DNA of 64,000 nucleotides from Prauserella_A sp040645195 (GTDB lineage Bacteria; Actinomycetota; Actinomycetes; Mycobacteriales; Pseudonocardiaceae), in assembly GCF_040645195.1 (NCBI RefSeq), contig NZ_JBEYXW010000006.1, positions 62,001 through 126,000 on the forward strand. The letters are read 5' to 3'. Both the position numbers and the translations under genes were made by a program. A model generated the notes under the pieces. That model was not told the DNA's origin. It did no database searches and saw only the letters and a program-made list of their open reading frames with translations. Shown in pieces: positions 43,726-52,072 of this stretch. The number at the start of each line of letters is the position of its first letter. The first letter of the stretch is position 1.

Positions 43726-44298
43726 GTGACCTGCATGACTGTTCGTCGCCCGGTTGTACTGGTCGGTCCGCCCGGCTCGGGCAAGAGCACGGTGGGGCTG
43801 CTGCTCGCGCGGCGGCTCGGGGTGGACTACGCCGACGCCGATGTCGACCTGGAGGCCGAGACCGGCAGGCGGATCTCCGACATCTTCGCCGACGACGGTG
43901 AGTCCGTGTTCCGGGCTATCGAGGAGAAGATCGTCGCCGCTGGCCTCGGCCGGTACACCGGCGTCTACGCGTTGGGTGGTGGCGCGCCGCTGTTGGAGAC
44001 CACGCGCGAGCGGTTGCGCGAGCATACGGTGGTGTTCCTCAATGTCGGCATGGCCGATGGGGTCCAGCGCACCGGCCTTTCCAGCGCGCGCCCGCTGCTG
44101 GTCGGCGTGAACCCACGCGCGACGTACAAGGCGTTGCTCGAACAGCGGCTGCCCGTCTACCGCGATGTGGCCACCGTTGAGGTGGACACCACCGGCCGCA
44201 CACCAGACGAGGTCGTCGCGTTGATCGTCGAGCGGCTGTCCGGTGAGGCTGTGGAACAATCTCCACGCCAGGCGTCCGAACGGTCCTTTGTGGAGTAG
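43726..44298 (+). CDS. aroK: Shikimate kinase
   Basis: Shikimate + ATP -> shikimate 3-phosphate; 190 aa. Walker A is VLVGPPGSGKSTVGLLLARR, followed by DYADADVDLEAETGRRISDI with the shikimate-binding Asp and Arg, and VYALGGGAPL (the GGG Walker-B-like loop). Start: the GTG at 43726 has GGAGG five bases upstream. The ATG at 43735 would also fit homologues; a TACCGT box seven bases before it would make it leaderless. Followed by aroB. Confidence 0.95.
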   Translation: MTCMTVRRPVVLVGPPGSGKSTVGLLLARRLGVDYADADVDLEAETGRRISDIFADDGESVFRAIEEKIVAAGLGRYTGVYALGGGAPLLETTRERLREHTVVFLNVGMADGVQRTGLSSARPLLVGVNPRATYKALLEQRLPVYRDVATVEVDTTGRTPDEVVALIVERLSGEAVEQSPRQASERSFVE

Positions 44299-44350
44299 GC
44301 AGTGGGCATGCGGGCGCGCCGCGCGGTCGCCTGCCGCAGTGAGGAGCACG

Positions 44351-45460
44351 ATGACCACCGAACCCGTCCGCATTGAGGTCACGACGGCGCAGCCATACCA
44401 GGTCGTGGTGGGCCGCGGCCTGCTCGCCGAGCTCACCGCGGTGGTCCGCGACGCGTCCAAGGTCGCGCTGATCCACCCGCCGACGCTGACCACGACCGCG
44501 GAGGCCGTCCGCGCCGAGCTCGTCGAGGCGGGGCTGGACGCGCATCGCGTCGAGATTCCCGATGCCGAGGACGGCAAAGCACTGCGGGTCGCCGACTTCT
44601 GCTGGGACGTGCTCGGCCAGATCGGGCTCGACCGCCGCGGCGTCGTGGTCGCCCTCGGCGGCGGTGCGGTGACCGACCTGGCCGGATTCGTCGCGGGCAC
44701 CTGGATGCGCGGTGTGCGACTGGTGAACGTGCCGACCACGCTGCTCGGCATGGTGGATGCCGCCGTCGGCGGCAAGACCGGCATCAACACCGAGGCGGGC
44801 AAGAACCTCGTCGGGGTGTTCCACGAGCCTGCGGCCGTGCTGGTCGACCTGGCGACGCTGGAGACGCTGCCCCACAACGAGCTCGTCGCGGGGATGGCGG
44901 AGGTCGTCAAGGCCGGGTTCATCGCCGACCCGCGGATTCTGGAGTTGATCGAGCAGGATCCCGCGGCGGCACTCGACCCGCGGGGCGAGGTGCTCGGCGA
45001 ATTGGTGCAGCGGTCGATCCAGGTCAAGGCCGAGGTCGTCGCCGCCGACCTGCGTGAGTCGGACCTGCGGGAGATCCTCAACTACGGGCACACGCTCGGT
45101 CATGCCATCGAGCGTCGCGAGCGCTACCGCTGGCGCCACGGCGCCGCCGTGAGTGTGGGACTGGTCTTCGCTGCCGAGCTGGCGCGGTTGGCCGGCAGAC
45201 TCGACGATGCGACCGCTGACCGGCACGCCGCGGTACTGCGCTCGCTGGGTTTGCCGACGACCTACGAGGCCGATGCGCTGCCGCAGCTCATCGACGGCAT
45301 GCGGGCGGACAAGAAGAGCCGGGCCGGCACCTTGCGGTTCGTGGTGCTCGACGGGCTCGCCAAGCCGGGCAGGCTCGAAGGCCCCGACCCGGCGCTGCTC
45401 GCCGGTGCGTACTCCGCCGTCGCGGCAGCCGAAGGACAGGGCGGGGGAGTGCTCCTGTGA
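44351..45460 (+). CDS. aroB: 3-Dehydroquinate synthase
   Basis: DAHP -> 3-dehydroquinate, NAD- and metal-dependent; 369 aa. Motifs are VVVALGGGAVTDLAGFVAGT (NAD site), PTTLLGMVDAAVGGKTGIN (substrate Lys), GMAEVVKAGFI and the metal ligands in LNYGHTLGHAIE and WRHGAAVSVGL. The ATG at 44351 has GAGGAG four bases upstream. The end overlaps aroQ by four bases (GTGA). Confidence 0.97.
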   Translation: MTTEPVRIEVTTAQPYQVVVGRGLLAELTAVVRDASKVALIHPPTLTTTAEAVRAELVEAGLDAHRVEIPDAEDGKALRVADFCWDVLGQIGLDRRGVVVALGGGAVTDLAGFVAGTWMRGVRLVNVPTTLLGMVDAAVGGKTGINTEAGKNLVGVFHEPAAVLVDLATLETLPHNELVAGMAEVVKAGFIADPRILELIEQDPAAALDPRGEVLGELVQRSIQVKAEVVAADLRESDLREILNYGHTLGHAIERRERYRWRHGAAVSVGLVFAAELARLAGRLDDATADRHAAVLRSLGLPTTYEADALPQLIDGMRADKKSRAGTLRFVVLDGLAKPGRLEGPDPALLAGAYSAVAAAEGQGGGVLL

Positions 45461-45888
45461 AGGTCCTCGTTCTCAACGGACCGAACCTGGGCCGGCTCGG
45501 CAAGCGTGAGCCCGCCGTCTACGGCTCCACCACGCACGAGGACCTGGCCGGCCTGTGCGTCGACACGGGCACGGAACTCGGTCTGGACGTCGAGGTACGC
45601 CAGACCGACCACGAGGGCGAGCTGGTCGGCTGGTTGCACGAGGCCGCCGACGCGGGTGCGCCCGTGGTGCTCAACGCCGGTGCCTGGACGCACTACTCGA
45701 TCGCTGTGCGCGATGCCGCCGCCCAGCTCACAGCACCGCTCATCGAGCTGCACATCTCCAACGTCCACAAGCGGGAACAGTTCCGCCATCACAGCGTGCT
45801 CTCCGACATCGCGACCGGTGTGATCGTCGGGCTCGGTGTGGACGGGTACCGGCTCGCGTTGCGCTGGCTGGCCGACAACGCGCGCTGA
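45457..45888 (+). CDS. aroQ: 3-Dehydroquinate dehydratase, type II
   Basis: 3-dehydroquinate -> 3-dehydroshikimate; 143 aa, dodecameric class II enzyme. Motifs are VLVLNGPNLGRLGKREPAVYG (shortened at its last residue here to the GREPAVYG-type loop with the active Tyr), VVLNAGAWTHYSIAVRDA and IELHISNVHKREQFRHHS with the catalytic His. Coupled to aroB. It is followed by two decayed genes. Confidence 0.96.
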   Translation: MKVLVLNGPNLGRLGKREPAVYGSTTHEDLAGLCVDTGTELGLDVEVRQTDHEGELVGWLHEAADAGAPVVLNAGAWTHYSIAVRDAAAQLTAPLIELHISNVHKREQFRHHSVLSDIATGVIVGLGVDGYRLALRWLADNAR

Positions 45889-45891
45889 ACG

Positions 45892-46268
45892 CGTTCCCGG
45901 TCCTGCGCGGCGACCCGGTTCTGCTGCGCGGACTGGACCGCGCCGACACCAACGCGCTCGTCCAGCTCCACACCTATCCGGAGCCGAGCCGCTACCTCAC
46001 AGGGGATGCCGCGCCATGATCGAGCGCAGGCTCTCCTATGACGGGCCACCCGGCACAGGTAACTGAGTGGTCGAGGCACAAGGCCGGGTCATCGGCACGG
46101 CGCAGCTGCTGAACTGCCCGGTGGCGTCGCGGAGATCGGCTACACGCTCGATCGCGCCCGCAGCGGGCGCGGGCTGGCCACGGAGGCCGTGGCGCGGCTG
46201 CTCGACCACGCCTTGGGCGCGCTGGCGTGGCCGCGGTCTGGTCGCTCGTTCATGAGTCCAATGTAGAT
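45892..46268 (+). pseudogene. GNAT acetyltransferase remnant broken by frameshifts
   Basis: Pieces of one GNAT gene lie in order in different frames. VLRGDPVLLRGLDRADTNAL then PEPSRYLTG (to a stop at 46017) is the N-terminal strand/helix. QGRVIGTAQLL (about 46080) is the central strand. GVAEIGYTLDRARSGRGLAT then EAVARLLDHALG (about 46125-46220) contains the acetyl-CoA loop RxGxG/A. GVAAVWSLVHESN ends it. Several indels separate them and no start is intact. Confidence 0.78.
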
Positions 46269-46371
46269 AGTCAAAACTGGTGGAACTGCTGGGTTTCCTC
46301 GATGTCGATGGCGGAACGCACTACGGCGCCGAGCATCGGGTGTATGTGGCTCTGCCGCCATCCCGGGTACC

Positions 46372-46575
46372 CACATCGAGCTGTGGGTACCCGGCCTCGT
46401 GCGTGCCGAGGCCGGCTTCGGGTGGCTGCTCGTTGGCGACCGCTCTTTGCCGCGGCGTACCCGCATGCAGGGGACGAGCCACTACGCGGCCTACCTGGAG
46501 AACGAGGACGGCTTCGAGGTCGGGCTCGTTGCCCACACCACCCACCATGCACCCGTTCGGGTGATGGAACCGTAG
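46372..46575 (+). pseudogene. VOC/glyoxalase gene remnant with internal deletion
   Basis: An open stretch of 67 codons without a start: HIELWVPGLVRAEAGFGWLL, the usual N-terminal strand-helix of a VOC protein, is followed almost at once by HYAAYLENEDGFEVGLVA, its C-terminal end. About 60 middle residues are missing. A second frame spells AAYPHAGDEP just before, so a frameshift is present too. The bases 46269-46371 and 46576-46639 hold no other feature, apart from a possible TAGACT box at 46573. Confidence 0.75.
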
Positions 46576-46639
46576 ACTGGGCGGGGTCCCGGGCCGACAT
46601 CACTTTGGCCGTGGGGAGGGATGGAGGTCTACCGCCAGC

Positions 46640-48157
46640 ATGCGCACCCGGGACCGTCGTGGGCGTTTCGTCGCCGTGGCGCTGGCCGCGTCGAGTTCCC
46701 TGCTCGTGGCGGCGTGCACCGTGAGCAGCGCGCGGCCACAGGCGGACGGAATGCGGCCGGGCACCGGCGGTGGCGGTGCCAAACCCACCGAGACACCCGA
46801 GCCGGTCAACCTGGCCGTCGACCGGCACCGCGCCAGCAAAGGCGTCGTCGCGGCCGGGGGCGCCGACGCCGTCTACAACTACGGCCCCACCGTGATGACC
46901 GATGGCGGGCGGACCCGGATGTGGTGGTGCAGCCAGTACAGCAGCGCCCCACCGCCCGGTGACGACATCCTGTACGCGCAGGCGGACTCGCCGGACGGGC
47001 CGTTCACCGGCCCCGGCGGTGGCATCCCGGAGGCTGTACTGTCCGGAAACCCCGGCGCCTTCGATGCGGTGCACACCTGCGACCCGTCGGTCATCAGGGT
47101 CGACGGAACCTACTACCTGTACTACACGGGTGCGGCGGGCAGCCACGAACACGGCAACGCGATCGGCGTGGTCACCAGCACCGACGGCCGGAACTGGACC
47201 AGGCTCGACGACGAGCCGATCGTCCGCCCCGCCCACGACACCCGCCGGGACAACACCTACGGTGCCGGGCAACCGGCGGCCGTCTACCTCGACGGCTGGT
47301 TCTACCTGATGTTCACCGACACCACCGGCCGCGCGGCCGGCTGGAACGGTGCGGGGCAGTTCCTCCTGCGGGCCAAGGACCCCACCTTCGCCGCCGGTGT
47401 CGAGGCCCTGGGAGCGCAGGGCTTCGTCCCAGTGCCGCACACGGCGACCGACCGCACACGCTCGCTGGTCGACGCGTTCAGCGCGGACCTGATGTGGGTG
47501 GACGCGCTGGACGCCTTCGCCATCGCGCACCAGACCTCGGGTGGCACCACGATCACCTTCTGGAACCGCGACTTCACGGCCACGCCGTACGAGCCCGTGC
47601 TCATCCCGGACAAATGGGAGGAAGGTCCCGGCTTGGTCCGTCAGCCCGACGGGCACGCTCCGATATCGGCCGGGGACCCCTGCGGGCGGGTCCCGGTCGA
47701 CGTCATCCACGCGACCGTGATCGGCAGGGCCAACGCGCCAACGGCACTGCGCCACTACGGGCTCGATGTGCACGGCCTGGACGGGTGCGCCGATGCCGGA
47801 CGCGCGCTGGCGGTGCTCGACGGCTTCGCCATGCCGTCACCAGTCCGCACGATGGACCTGGTGGTCGGCGGCGCCGTGGTGCGGGTCGACCGCCGATCGG
47901 TGGCCACCGAGATCGCCGACGTGGTGCTCGACGAGCGGCTCGCCGTACTGGATCGGATTCCGGTCACCGCACGGCTGCCGTCGGCTGCGCAGGCCGTGGA
48001 GGCGCCAGGGCTCGGGGCCGGGTTCGTCATCGACGGCACGCTGTGGCCGGTCGTGCCTCCGGCGGCAATCGAACTGAACGGCTCGACCGCCGAGCCGGTG
48101 AGCCGCCAGGAATGGGAGACCTACCCGGCCGGGCCGACGTTGGGCGCAGGTGGCTGA
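46640..48157 (+). CDS. Lipoprotein with five-bladed beta-propeller-like (GH43-like) domain
   Basis: 505 aa. It has a lipoprotein signal: basic MRTRDRRGR, hydrophobic FVAVALAASSSLLVA, lipobox VAAC (Cys about 26). After a Gly/Pro/Thr linker the domain shows repeated propeller-blade patterns: YNYGPTVMTDGGRTRMWWCS, VHTCDPSVIRVDGTYYLYYT, IGVVTSTDGRNWTRLDDEPI, GQPAAVYLDGWFYLMFTDT. These resemble GH43/GH62-type glycosidases and glycosylases, but I cannot confirm the catalytic acids, so hydrolase activity is open. Exported, anchored to the membrane. GGAGG lies about 12 bases before the ATG. Confidence 0.78.
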   Translation: MRTRDRRGRFVAVALAASSSLLVAACTVSSARPQADGMRPGTGGGGAKPTETPEPVNLAVDRHRASKGVVAAGGADAVYNYGPTVMTDGGRTRMWWCSQYSSAPPPGDDILYAQADSPDGPFTGPGGGIPEAVLSGNPGAFDAVHTCDPSVIRVDGTYYLYYTGAAGSHEHGNAIGVVTSTDGRNWTRLDDEPIVRPAHDTRRDNTYGAGQPAAVYLDGWFYLMFTDTTGRAAGWNGAGQFLLRAKDPTFAAGVEALGAQGFVPVPHTATDRTRSLVDAFSADLMWVDALDAFAIAHQTSGGTTITFWNRDFTATPYEPVLIPDKWEEGPGLVRQPDGHAPISAGDPCGRVPVDVIHATVIGRANAPTALRHYGLDVHGLDGCADAGRALAVLDGFAMPSPVRTMDLVVGGAVVRVDRRSVATEIADVVLDERLAVLDRIPVTARLPSAAQAVEAPGLGAGFVIDGTLWPVVPPAAIELNGSTAEPVSRQEWETYPAGPTLGAGG

Positions 48158-48170
48158 GTGGCTGAGTGGT

Positions 48171-48644
48171 CTAGCCAGTGGGGCCGACCTTCGGCCGCCG
48201 CGGCCGAGGCGAGGGCTTCCCAGGTTCGGTGGTCGCGCCGTCCCCGGCTTGTGCTGGCTGGGCGAGCCTGCCGCCGACCAGCAACCCGAGCCCCGCGGGG
48301 ACGAGGATGAGCAGGGCGGTGAACGCGGCCCCTCCGGTCAGGGCGACGCCGAGCTCACTGATGCCCGTCTGGTCGACGAACGCCGCGCGCCCGAGGACGG
48401 CGAGCACACCGGACAGCGGCCCGGCGACGAGTGCGCCGACGAACCAGCCACGGCTCGCGTCCGGCAGCCGGCGCCAGCCGTCGACCGCACCCCACAGCAC
48501 AGCGGCCCCCACCAGCAGCGCTAGCACCACGGCAGTGCGCAACGTCGACTCGGTCGGCTGGTAGACCGCGATCTTCGCGAGCGCGACGGTGGCGGCGGCA
48601 TGCAGCACGGCCATGCCGAGTCCGCGAGCAACCCAGGGCGGCAT
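48171..48644 (-). CDS. Four-helix membrane protein (B-4DMT transporter-like)
   Basis: 157 aa with four hydrophobic helices (LGMAVLHAAATVALAKIAVY; LRTAVVLALLVGAAVLWGAV; WFVGALVAGPLSGVLAVLGR; AAFTALLILVPAGLGLLVGG) and a short Pro/Arg/Lys tail. The size and PxxARGLGMAV start match the small 'B-4DMT' actinobacterial family found beside pepQ (Rv2536 position). No transport substrate is known. Convergent with the propeller lipoprotein and divergent from pepQ. Confidence 0.8.
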   Translation of the reverse strand: MPPWVARGLGMAVLHAAATVALAKIAVYQPTESTLRTAVVLALLVGAAVLWGAVDGWRRLPDASRGWFVGALVAGPLSGVLAVLGRAAFVDQTGISELGVALTGGAAFTALLILVPAGLGLLVGGRLAQPAQAGDGATTEPGKPSPRPRRPKVGPTG

Positions 48645-48658
48645 CGGCCCACTGTAGA

Positions 48659-49050
48659 GCCTGGTGGAACGAGCCCGGCGGAGCCGATCGTGACAAGCGC
48701 GGCGTCAGTGTCGGTCGCGGCGAGTTCTGCAAAGGTCGGGCATGTCTCGGATCAGCGGGCGGCGAGCCTGGTGGATGAGCCTGGTGGAGCTGATCGTGAC
48801 GAGCACGGCGTCAGTGTCGGTCGTGGCGAGACCTACAAGGTCGGGCAGATAGGGATTTCGGGTCAGCGGGCGGCGAGCCTGGTGGATGAGCCTGGTGGAG
48901 CTGATCGTGACAAGCGCGGCGTCAGTGTCGGTCGCGCGAGTTCTACAAAGGTCGGGCATGTCTCGGATCAGCGGGCGGCGAGCCTGGTGGATGAGCCTGG
49001 CGGAGCCGATCGTGACAAGCGCGGCGTCAGTGTCGGTCGCGGCGAGTTCT
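48659..49050. repeat. Four tandem copies of a ~106-bp repeat upstream of pepQ
   Basis: GATCGTGAC recurs at 48686, 48792, 48903 and 49008 (spacing 106, 111, 105), each inside a nearly identical unit. The unit contains GGCGTCAGTGTCGGTCG, a GGCGAGttCTaCAAaGGTCGGGCA part, GATCAGCGGGCGGCGAGCCT and GGTGGATGAGCC. The last copy stops after GGCGAGTTCTA, where the pepQ -10 box begins. The array fills the 417-base gap 48645-49061. Spacing is not constant modulo three, so it is unlikely to code for a repeat protein on the plus strand. Confidence 0.92.
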
Positions 49051-49055
49051 AAGCT
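49050..49055 (+). promoter_or_regulatory. Candidate leaderless -10 box for pepQ
   Basis: TAAGCT ends six bases before the GTG at 49062, exactly where the last repeat copy diverges from the others. No ribosome-binding site is present. Confidence 0.42.
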
Positions 49056-49061
49056 GGGCCG

Positions 49062-50180
49062 GTGGCTCCGATCTCCCGCACCGGCAGCGAGTTCCGCGCC
49101 GTCCGCCGCGACGCGCTCCGTGCGCTGCTCCACGAGGCCGAACTCGACGCGCTGCTCGTCACCGATCTGCTGAACATCCGTTACCTCACCGGGTTCACCG
49201 GGTCCAACGCGGCGCTGCTGCTGCACGCCGGCGGCGACGCCGGGACCGTGTTCTGCACCGACGGCCGCTACACCACGCAGGCCGCTGCCGAGGTGCCGGA
49301 TCTCGAGCACATCCTGGACCGGGCGAGCGCAGCGGCGCTCCTCGCGCACGCCGCAGCCGACCCTGGCCGGTACGGGCAGACTGGTTTCGAGAGCCAGTAC
49401 GTCAGCGTCGAACAGCACGTTGCTTACCAGGAAACGGCGGGACATGTGCGGCTCGCCCGCGCTCCTGGCCTGGTCGAGCAGCTGCGGGTGATCAAGGACG
49501 AGGCCGAGGTCGAGGCGTTGCGCCAGGCCTGCGCCGCGGCCGACCGCGCGCTGGCCGGCCTGATCGAGCACGGGGGCCTGCGCCCTGGCCGCACCGAGCG
49601 CGAGGTCGCACGGGAGCTGGAGAGCCGGATGCTGGACCACGGTTCGGAGGGCCCGTCGTTCGCCACCATCGTGGCGGCGGGCGCGAACTCGGCCATCCCG
49701 CACCACCGGCCCACCGGAACGCCACTGGCCGCTGGCGACTTCGTCAAGCTGGATTTCGGGGCGACCGTCGACGGGTACCACTCCGACATGACACGCACGC
49801 TGGTGCTCGGCGAGCCCGCCGGCTGGCAGCGCGAGATCTACGACCTGGTCCGGCACGCCCAGGCAGCCGGTCGCGCGGCCGTTTACCCGGGTGCGGACGT
49901 GGCCGCGGTGGACAAGGCCGCGCGGGACGTCATCGCGGAGGCGGGGCGTGGCGAGGAGTTCGCCCATGGCCTCGGGCACGGTGTCGGTCTGCAGATCCAC
50001 GAGGCTCCCAGCCTGGCCGCGACCGCCGCCGGTACACTATCCGCCGGTATGGCGGTCACCGTCGAACCCGGCGTCTATCTCGCCGGCCGCGGTGGTGTGC
50101 GCATCGAGGACACGCTCGTCGTGCGGGAGGGCACTCCCGAGCTCCTCACCCTCAGCACCAAGGAACTCGTGGTCGTCTAG
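49062..50180 (+). CDS. pepQ: Xaa-Pro aminopeptidase/dipeptidase (M24 family)
   Basis: Cytosolic metallopeptidase cutting bonds next to proline; 372 aa. The N-terminal creatinase-like domain (LLVTDLLNIRYLTGFTGSNA) precedes the pita-bread fold, whose five metal ligands are in KLDFGATVDGYHSDMTRT (two Asp), LGHGVGLQIHEAPS (His), VEPGVYLAG (Glu) and VRIEDTLVV (Glu). Family length. It is usually followed by efp in actinobacteria, as here (36 bases). Its promoter region abuts the tandem repeats. Confidence 0.94.
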   Translation: MAPISRTGSEFRAVRRDALRALLHEAELDALLVTDLLNIRYLTGFTGSNAALLLHAGGDAGTVFCTDGRYTTQAAAEVPDLEHILDRASAAALLAHAAADPGRYGQTGFESQYVSVEQHVAYQETAGHVRLARAPGLVEQLRVIKDEAEVEALRQACAAADRALAGLIEHGGLRPGRTEREVARELESRMLDHGSEGPSFATIVAAGANSAIPHHRPTGTPLAAGDFVKLDFGATVDGYHSDMTRTLVLGEPAGWQREIYDLVRHAQAAGRAAVYPGADVAAVDKAARDVIAEAGRGEEFAHGLGHGVGLQIHEAPSLAATAAGTLSAGMAVTVEPGVYLAGRGGVRIEDTLVVREGTPELLTLSTKELVVV

Positions 50181-50216
50181 GCGCGGCCCACCCGGACTAC
50201 AGGAGAACTCACAGCA

Positions 50217-50774
50217 GTGGCCACCACCAACGACCTGAAGAACGGCCTGGTCCTGAACCTGGACGGCCAGCTCTGGTCCGTCGTGAACTTCCAGCACGTC
50301 AAGCCCGGCAAGGGCGGTGCGTTCGTGCGGACCACGCTCAAGCACGTGCTGTCGGGCAAGGTGGTCGACAAGACGTTCAACGCGGGCACCAAGGTCGACA
50401 CCGCGACGGTCGACCGCCGGAACATGACCTACCTGTACAACGACGGCTCCGACTACGTCTTCATGGACAGCGAGACCTTCGAGCAGATCAACGTGAGCGC
50501 CGAGACGGTCGGCGACGGCGCCAACTTCCTGCTCGAGAACAGCGAGGCGCAGGTCGCGGTGCACGAGGGCACCCCGCTGTACATCGAGCTGCCGACGTCG
50601 GTCGAGCTGATCATCCAGCACACCGACCCGGGGCTGCAGGGCGACCGGTCGACCGGTGGCACCAAGCCCGCGACGCTGGAGACGGGCGCCGAGATCCAGG
50701 TGCCGCTCTTCGTCAGCACCGGCGAGAAGGTCAAGGTCGACACCCGCGACGGCCGCTACCTCGGCCGCGCGTGA
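50217..50774 (+). CDS. efp: Elongation factor P
   Basis: Relieves ribosome stalling at polyproline; 185 aa. The KOW-like N-domain has VVNFQHVKPGKGGAFVRTTL with Lys at the loop tip (PGKGGA). The OB domains contain TYLYNDGSDYVFMDSETFEQ and the end signature YIELPTSVELIIQHTDPGLQ with GDRSTGGTKPATLETGAEIQ. No EpmA-like modifier is in the window. GTG start, AGGAGA about ten bases upstream. nusB follows. Confidence 0.97.
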   Translation: MATTNDLKNGLVLNLDGQLWSVVNFQHVKPGKGGAFVRTTLKHVLSGKVVDKTFNAGTKVDTATVDRRNMTYLYNDGSDYVFMDSETFEQINVSAETVGDGANFLLENSEAQVAVHEGTPLYIELPTSVELIIQHTDPGLQGDRSTGGTKPATLETGAEIQVPLFVSTGEKVKVDTRDGRYLGRA

Positions 50775-50808
50775 GCACGGTGTCGCATCACGTGGAGTGG
50801 CAGGAGCG

Positions 50809-51261
50809 GTGAGCCAGGACGCCTCCTCCCGGCGCGGCAGGCCCATCAGCCGCCACGCCTCACGCCGTCGCGCGGTGGAGTTCCTCTACGAAGGGGCGCA
50901 GCGCTCGGCGGACCCGGTGACATTGCTCACCGAGCGGATCGGCTCCCTCGACGTGGATCCGATCAGTGACTACACGATCTCCCTGGTGGAGGGTGTCGCA
51001 GCGCAGCGCGAACACATCGACGAGCTGCTGGCCGAACATGCCCACGGCTGGACACTCAGCCGGATGCCGCCGGTCGATCTCGCGATACTGCGGATCGGCG
51101 TCTACGAGATGCTGTGGTCAGCCGACGTCCCGGACCCGGTGGCCATCGACGAGGCGGTCGGCCTCGCCAAGGAGCTGTCCACCGACGATTCGCCGCGGTT
51201 CGTCAACGGCGTGCTCGGCCGGATCGGCAACATAGCCGACCGGTTGCGTGCCGTGCTCTGA
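50809..51261 (+). CDS. nusB: Transcription antitermination factor NusB
   Basis: RNA-binding helical protein that forms the boxA complex with NusE in rRNA operons; 150 aa. The core starts SRRRAVEFLYEGAQRS and contains VDLAILRIGVYEMLW and VAIDEAVGLAKELSTDDSPR then FVNGVLGRI, all diagnostic. The GTG at 50809 is chosen because it follows CAGGAG; starts further up overlap efp. End of the pepQ-efp-nusB run, converging on bldD. Confidence 0.95.
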   Translation: MSQDASSRRGRPISRHASRRRAVEFLYEGAQRSADPVTLLTERIGSLDVDPISDYTISLVEGVAAQREHIDELLAEHAHGWTLSRMPPVDLAILRIGVYEMLWSADVPDPVAIDEAVGLAKELSTDDSPRFVNGVLGRIGNIADRLRAVL

Positions 51262-51323
51262 CCCGCCGCGACCTGCCCCCGCTGCGCGACCGTCGTGTGC
51301 CTCGCGCAGCAGGGGATGCGGAG

Positions 51324-51812
51324 TCAGTCTTCCTTCGAGGGCCGTGCCTCGGGCGGCAGGACTCCCCAGTCGATGAGCTGTTCGGTGAGCTCACCCGGCG
51401 TCATGTCATAGATGATCGCCAATGACCGCAGGTCCTCGGTGCGGATCGAGAGCACCTTGCCGTTGTAGTCGCCACGCTGGCTCTGGATCGTGGCGGCGTA
51501 GCGTGCCAGCGGACCCACCTTCTCGGCGGGCAGCTGCTGCAGCCGCTCCAGGTTTATCACGATCTTGGTTGCGGGTTCGGCGCCGGACGGCACCCGGCCC
51601 TCGGGCAGCAGCTCGACTACCGGGACACCGTAGAAGTCGGCGAGCTCGGCCAGCTTCTGGACGGTGACCGCACGATCGCCGCGCTCGTAGGAGCCCACGA
51701 CGACTGCCTTCCAGCGGCCGCCCGACTTCTGCTCGACCCCGTGCAGGGACAGGCCCTGTTGCTGGCGGATTCCGCGGAGCTTTGCCCCGAGCGCCTTGGC
51801 GTAATCGCCCAT
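51324..51812 (-). CDS. bldD: BldD-type developmental transcription regulator
   Basis: 162 aa. The N-terminal XRE-type HTH is KLRGIRQQQGLSLHGVEQKS through VVVGSYERGDRAVTVQKLAE. The C-terminal domain carries RGDYNGKVLSIRTED: Arg113-Gly-Asp115 and Arg124-xx-Asp127. This is the RxD-x8-RxxD signature that binds tetrameric cyclic-di-GMP in Streptomyces BldD, with positions one residue off. In Streptomyces the dimerised form represses sporulation genes. A candidate BldD box lies upstream. Divergent from the pyr operon. Confidence 0.95.
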   Translation of the reverse strand: MGDYAKALGAKLRGIRQQQGLSLHGVEQKSGGRWKAVVVGSYERGDRAVTVQKLAELADFYGVPVVELLPEGRVPSGAEPATKIVINLERLQQLPAEKVGPLARYAATIQSQRGDYNGKVLSIRTEDLRSLAIIYDMTPGELTEQLIDWGVLPPEARPSKED

Positions 51813-51878
51813 CTGGTGGTTCTCCGTTTCCTCACCCCAAGTACGGCCCGGATGACCGACAGGGAACTCCTAAGTCGA

Positions 51879-51891
51879 ATACTCAGAGTAA
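51879..51891. promoter_or_regulatory. Candidate BldD box upstream of bldD
   Basis: ATACTCAGAGTAA matches the Streptomyces BldD consensus TNACNC(A/T)GNGTNA at all defined positions except the first base. It lies 67 bases upstream of the bldD start, where autoregulation would act. A further TTACTC at 51895-51900 makes GAGTAA-TGG-TTACTC, a possible second half-site. Confidence 0.6.
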
Positions 51892-51988
51892 TGGTTACTC
51901 CTTGTCGTCACCAGGTCAAGCAGTGCATCCCTTCCAGGCGGTATCCGCTCTCGTCGCACCACCCGGAAGGCTGAGGCGCGCGACCTGC

Positions 51989-52072
51989 TACTGTCTGTGC
52001 GGTTCCCCGCTGGATCGGGGGAATCGACATCCTTTAAGGACCCGTCCCGTGAGGCGGGGAAGGAGGTCTACC
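51989..52072 (+). promoter_or_regulatory. pyr operon promoter and PyrR-binding leader hairpin
   Basis: TACTGT (51989-51994) is a candidate -10, giving a leader of about 70 bases. In it, CCCGTC (52041-52046) pairs with GGCGGG (52053-52058) around CCGTGA. The stretch TCCCGTGAGG matches the PyrR-recognised UCCNGNGAGG loop known from Bacillus and mycobacteria. The hairpin ends just before the AAGGAGG site (52060-52066) of pyrR, so PyrR-UMP binding would most likely hide that site and repress translation. Confidence 0.78.

Noticed and set aside
48705..50000. A minus-strand frame running through the repeats and most of pepQ, giving a repeated peptide
   Set aside because: Repeat lengths of 106, 111 and 105 are not a constant multiple of three, there is no start context, and the rest is antisense to pepQ. 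Kept as a DNA repeat only.
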